Shown: positions 15,471 to 16,834 of the stretch, one piece after another
How positions within the stretch are numbered: the first letter of the stretch is position 1
How the letters are laid out: each line of letters opens with the position of its first letter
Assembly: GCA_905234355.1 (NCBI GenBank)
Contig: CAJOHP010000036.1
Location: forward strand, 1 to 16,834
Reading direction: 5' to 3'
DNA: 16,834 bases
From: an uncultured Prevotella sp.
GTDB lineage: Bacteria > Bacteroidota > Bacteroidia > Bacteroidales > Bacteroidaceae
Made by a program: the position numbers and the translations under genes
The notes under the pieces: model-generated
What the model was told of the DNA's origin: nothing
The model's database searches: none
Seen by the model: only the letters and a program-made list of their open reading frames with translations

Positions 15471-16834
15471 ATGATAGTTTGCATAGCAGAGAAACCCAGC
15501 GTGGCCAAGGACATTGCCCGTATACTCGGGGCCACCGGCAGCCACGAGGGGTATATGGAGGGCAATGGCTACCAGGTGACCTGGACCTTCGGCCACCTCT
15601 GTGAGCTGAAGATGCCCGAAGACTACACCGCGGCATGGCGGCCGTGGGCCCTGACGTCGCTGCCTATGATCCCCCCGCGCTTCGGCATCCGGCTGAAGGA
15701 GGACGAGGGCGTGAAGCGACAGTTTGCCGTCATAGAGCGACTCATGCAGGCAGCCGAGAGCATCATCAACTGCGGCGATGCCGGACAGGAGGGCGAGCTC
15801 ATACAGCGCTGGGTCATGCAGAAGGCAAAGCCCACATGTCCCGTGAAGCGCCTGTGGATATCGTCGATGACCGACGAAGCCATACGCGAAGGATTTCAGA
15901 ACCTCAGAGACCAGGCCGACTATCAGTCGCTCTACATGGCCGGACTCTCGCGCGCCGTGGGCGACTGGCTCCTGGGCATCAATGCCACCCGGCTCTACAC
16001 CATCAAGTATGGGCAGAACAGGCAGGTGCTCAGCATCGGACGTGTGCAGACACCCACGCTGGCGCTCATCGTCAACCGTCAGAAGGAGATAGACCACTTC
16101 CAGCCCGAGCCCTACTGGGTGCTCAGCACCATCTATCGCGACACACTCTTCACCGCCACCAAGGGACGCTTTACCAAGAAAGATGAGGGCGAGCAGGCCT
16201 TCGCCACCATCGACGGCTTTCCCTTCACCGTCACCGGCGTGCAGAAAAAGAACGGAAGAGAGACGCCCCCGTCGCTCTACGACCTCACCTCGCTGCAGGT
16301 GGACTGCAACCGTAAGTTCGGCTATTCGGCCGAGATGACGCTCAATCTCATACAGCAGCTCTACGAACTGAAGCTCACTACCTACCCGCGTGTGGACACC
16401 ACCTTCCTCAGCGACGATGTCTACCCGAAGTGTCCGCAGATCATGAACGGACTCTTCCAGGTGCGCGAGGCCGGACAGACACCCTATGCCGAGCTGGTGA
16501 GGCCATTGGGCGGCAAGCCGCTTGCGAAGTCGAAGAAGGTGTTCGACTCGTCGAAGGTCACCGACCACCATGCCATCATTCCCACCGGCATCGTGCCACA
16601 GACGCTCACCGACATGCAGCGGAGGGTCTATGACCTGGTGGCGCGGCGCTTCATCGCCGTCTTCTATCCCGACTGCCAGTATGCGCAGACCACCGTCACG
16701 GGCGAGGTGGAGAGCATTCCCTTCAAGGCCACCGGCCGCACCATCATCGACCCCGGTTGGCGCGTCATCTACGCCCGCGACCCTAAGAGCGACGACGAGG
16801 AAGAGAAGAAGCCCGACGAGGAAGAGCGCACGCT
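15471..16834 (+). CDS. topB: DNA topoisomerase III (type IA), 3' end outside window
   Basis: This type IA topoisomerase cuts one DNA strand through a 5'-phosphotyrosine and helps decatenate and resolve recombination intermediates in the cytoplasm. The visible 454 codons begin MIVCIAEKPSVAKDIA, the TOPRIM start with catalytic Glu7. The TOPRIM acidic motif is GDAGQEGELIQRW (102-114), where Gln replaces the Arg of the E. coli motif. SIGRVQTPTLALIVNRQKEI (188-207) and the active-site Tyr305 in TTYPRVDTTFLSDD follow, then the HHAIIPTG motif. The frame is open to the right edge, where the sequence turns acidic (DDEEEKKPDEEE). The C-terminal region is not seen. ATG at 15471 is the first start after the promoter. 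Confidence 0.96.
   Translation, partial: MIVCIAEKPSVAKDIARILGATGSHEGYMEGNGYQVTWTFGHLCELKMPEDYTAAWRPWALTSLPMIPPRFGIRLKEDEGVKRQFAVIERLMQAAESIINCGDAGQEGELIQRWVMQKAKPTCPVKRLWISSMTDEAIREGFQNLRDQADYQSLYMAGLSRAVGDWLLGINATRLYTIKYGQNRQVLSIGRVQTPTLALIVNRQKEIDHFQPEPYWVLSTIYRDTLFTATKGRFTKKDEGEQAFATIDGFPFTVTGVQKKNGRETPPSLYDLTSLQVDCNRKFGYSAEMTLNLIQQLYELKLTTYPRVDTTFLSDDVYPKCPQIMNGLFQVREAGQTPYAELVRPLGGKPLAKSKKVFDSSKVTDHHAIIPTGIVPQTLTDMQRRVYDLVARRFIAVFYPDCQYAQTTVTGEVESIPFKATGRTIIDPGWRVIYARDPKSDDEEEKKPDEEERT

Noticed and set aside
15273..16571. 432-codon open frame on the minus strand over topB
   Set aside because: Antisense shadow of topB and the peptidase tail, spanning both genes and their promoter.

Overview
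The window looks like chromosomal DNA from a Bacteroidales bacterium, probably Prevotellaceae or a relative. Three things support this: promoters of the Bacteroidetes type (TTTG, 19 bases, TAnnTTTG); lineage-typical families (fimbrillins, DUF3575, DUF5119, DUF3822); and a subtilase with a C-terminal domain resembling the type IX secretion sorting domain. The genus cannot be fixed from the window alone.

The left half (1 to about 9297) is one long minus-strand operon for type V (FimA/Mfa1-like) surface pili. In transcription order it holds a DUF3575 protein with an OmpA-like N-terminal segment (9237-7777), a DUF5119 lipoprotein (7780-6659, ATGA overlap), a 709-residue fimbrillin with a C-terminal extension (6582-4453), a 381-residue fimbrillin (4320-3175), and a secreted protein built of long repeat modules of probable beta-helix type (3151 to beyond base 1). 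A consensus promoter lies at 9267-9297. An intercistronic hairpin at 4369-4405 separates the two fimbrillins. Both fimbrillins have a lipobox Cys17 and a Thr-Arg48 that could be the pilin maturation site. The repeat protein is the most unusual gene. Its modules are about 290 residues long with almost identical DNA in places, one AT-richer divergent module is spliced among them, and the first module has an 8-base deletion that breaks the reading frame.

The right half is conserved housekeeping DNA. meaB and ispH form a tight plus-strand pair (9566-11558) behind a perfect promoter divergent from the pilus promoter. They converge on rsmD and a DUF3822 gene (minus strand, 12227-11697 and 13051-12251), across a gap holding REP-like palindromic repeats. 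Diverging from the DUF3822 gene is a secreted S8 serine peptidase (13158-15389), followed by DNA topoisomerase III (15471 to beyond the right edge).

No tRNA, rRNA, CRISPR array or insertion sequence was seen. Nothing here is demonstrably a wholly new system. The best leads are the repeat-module protein in the pilus operon, its frame break and mosaic structure, and the small intergenic palindromes.
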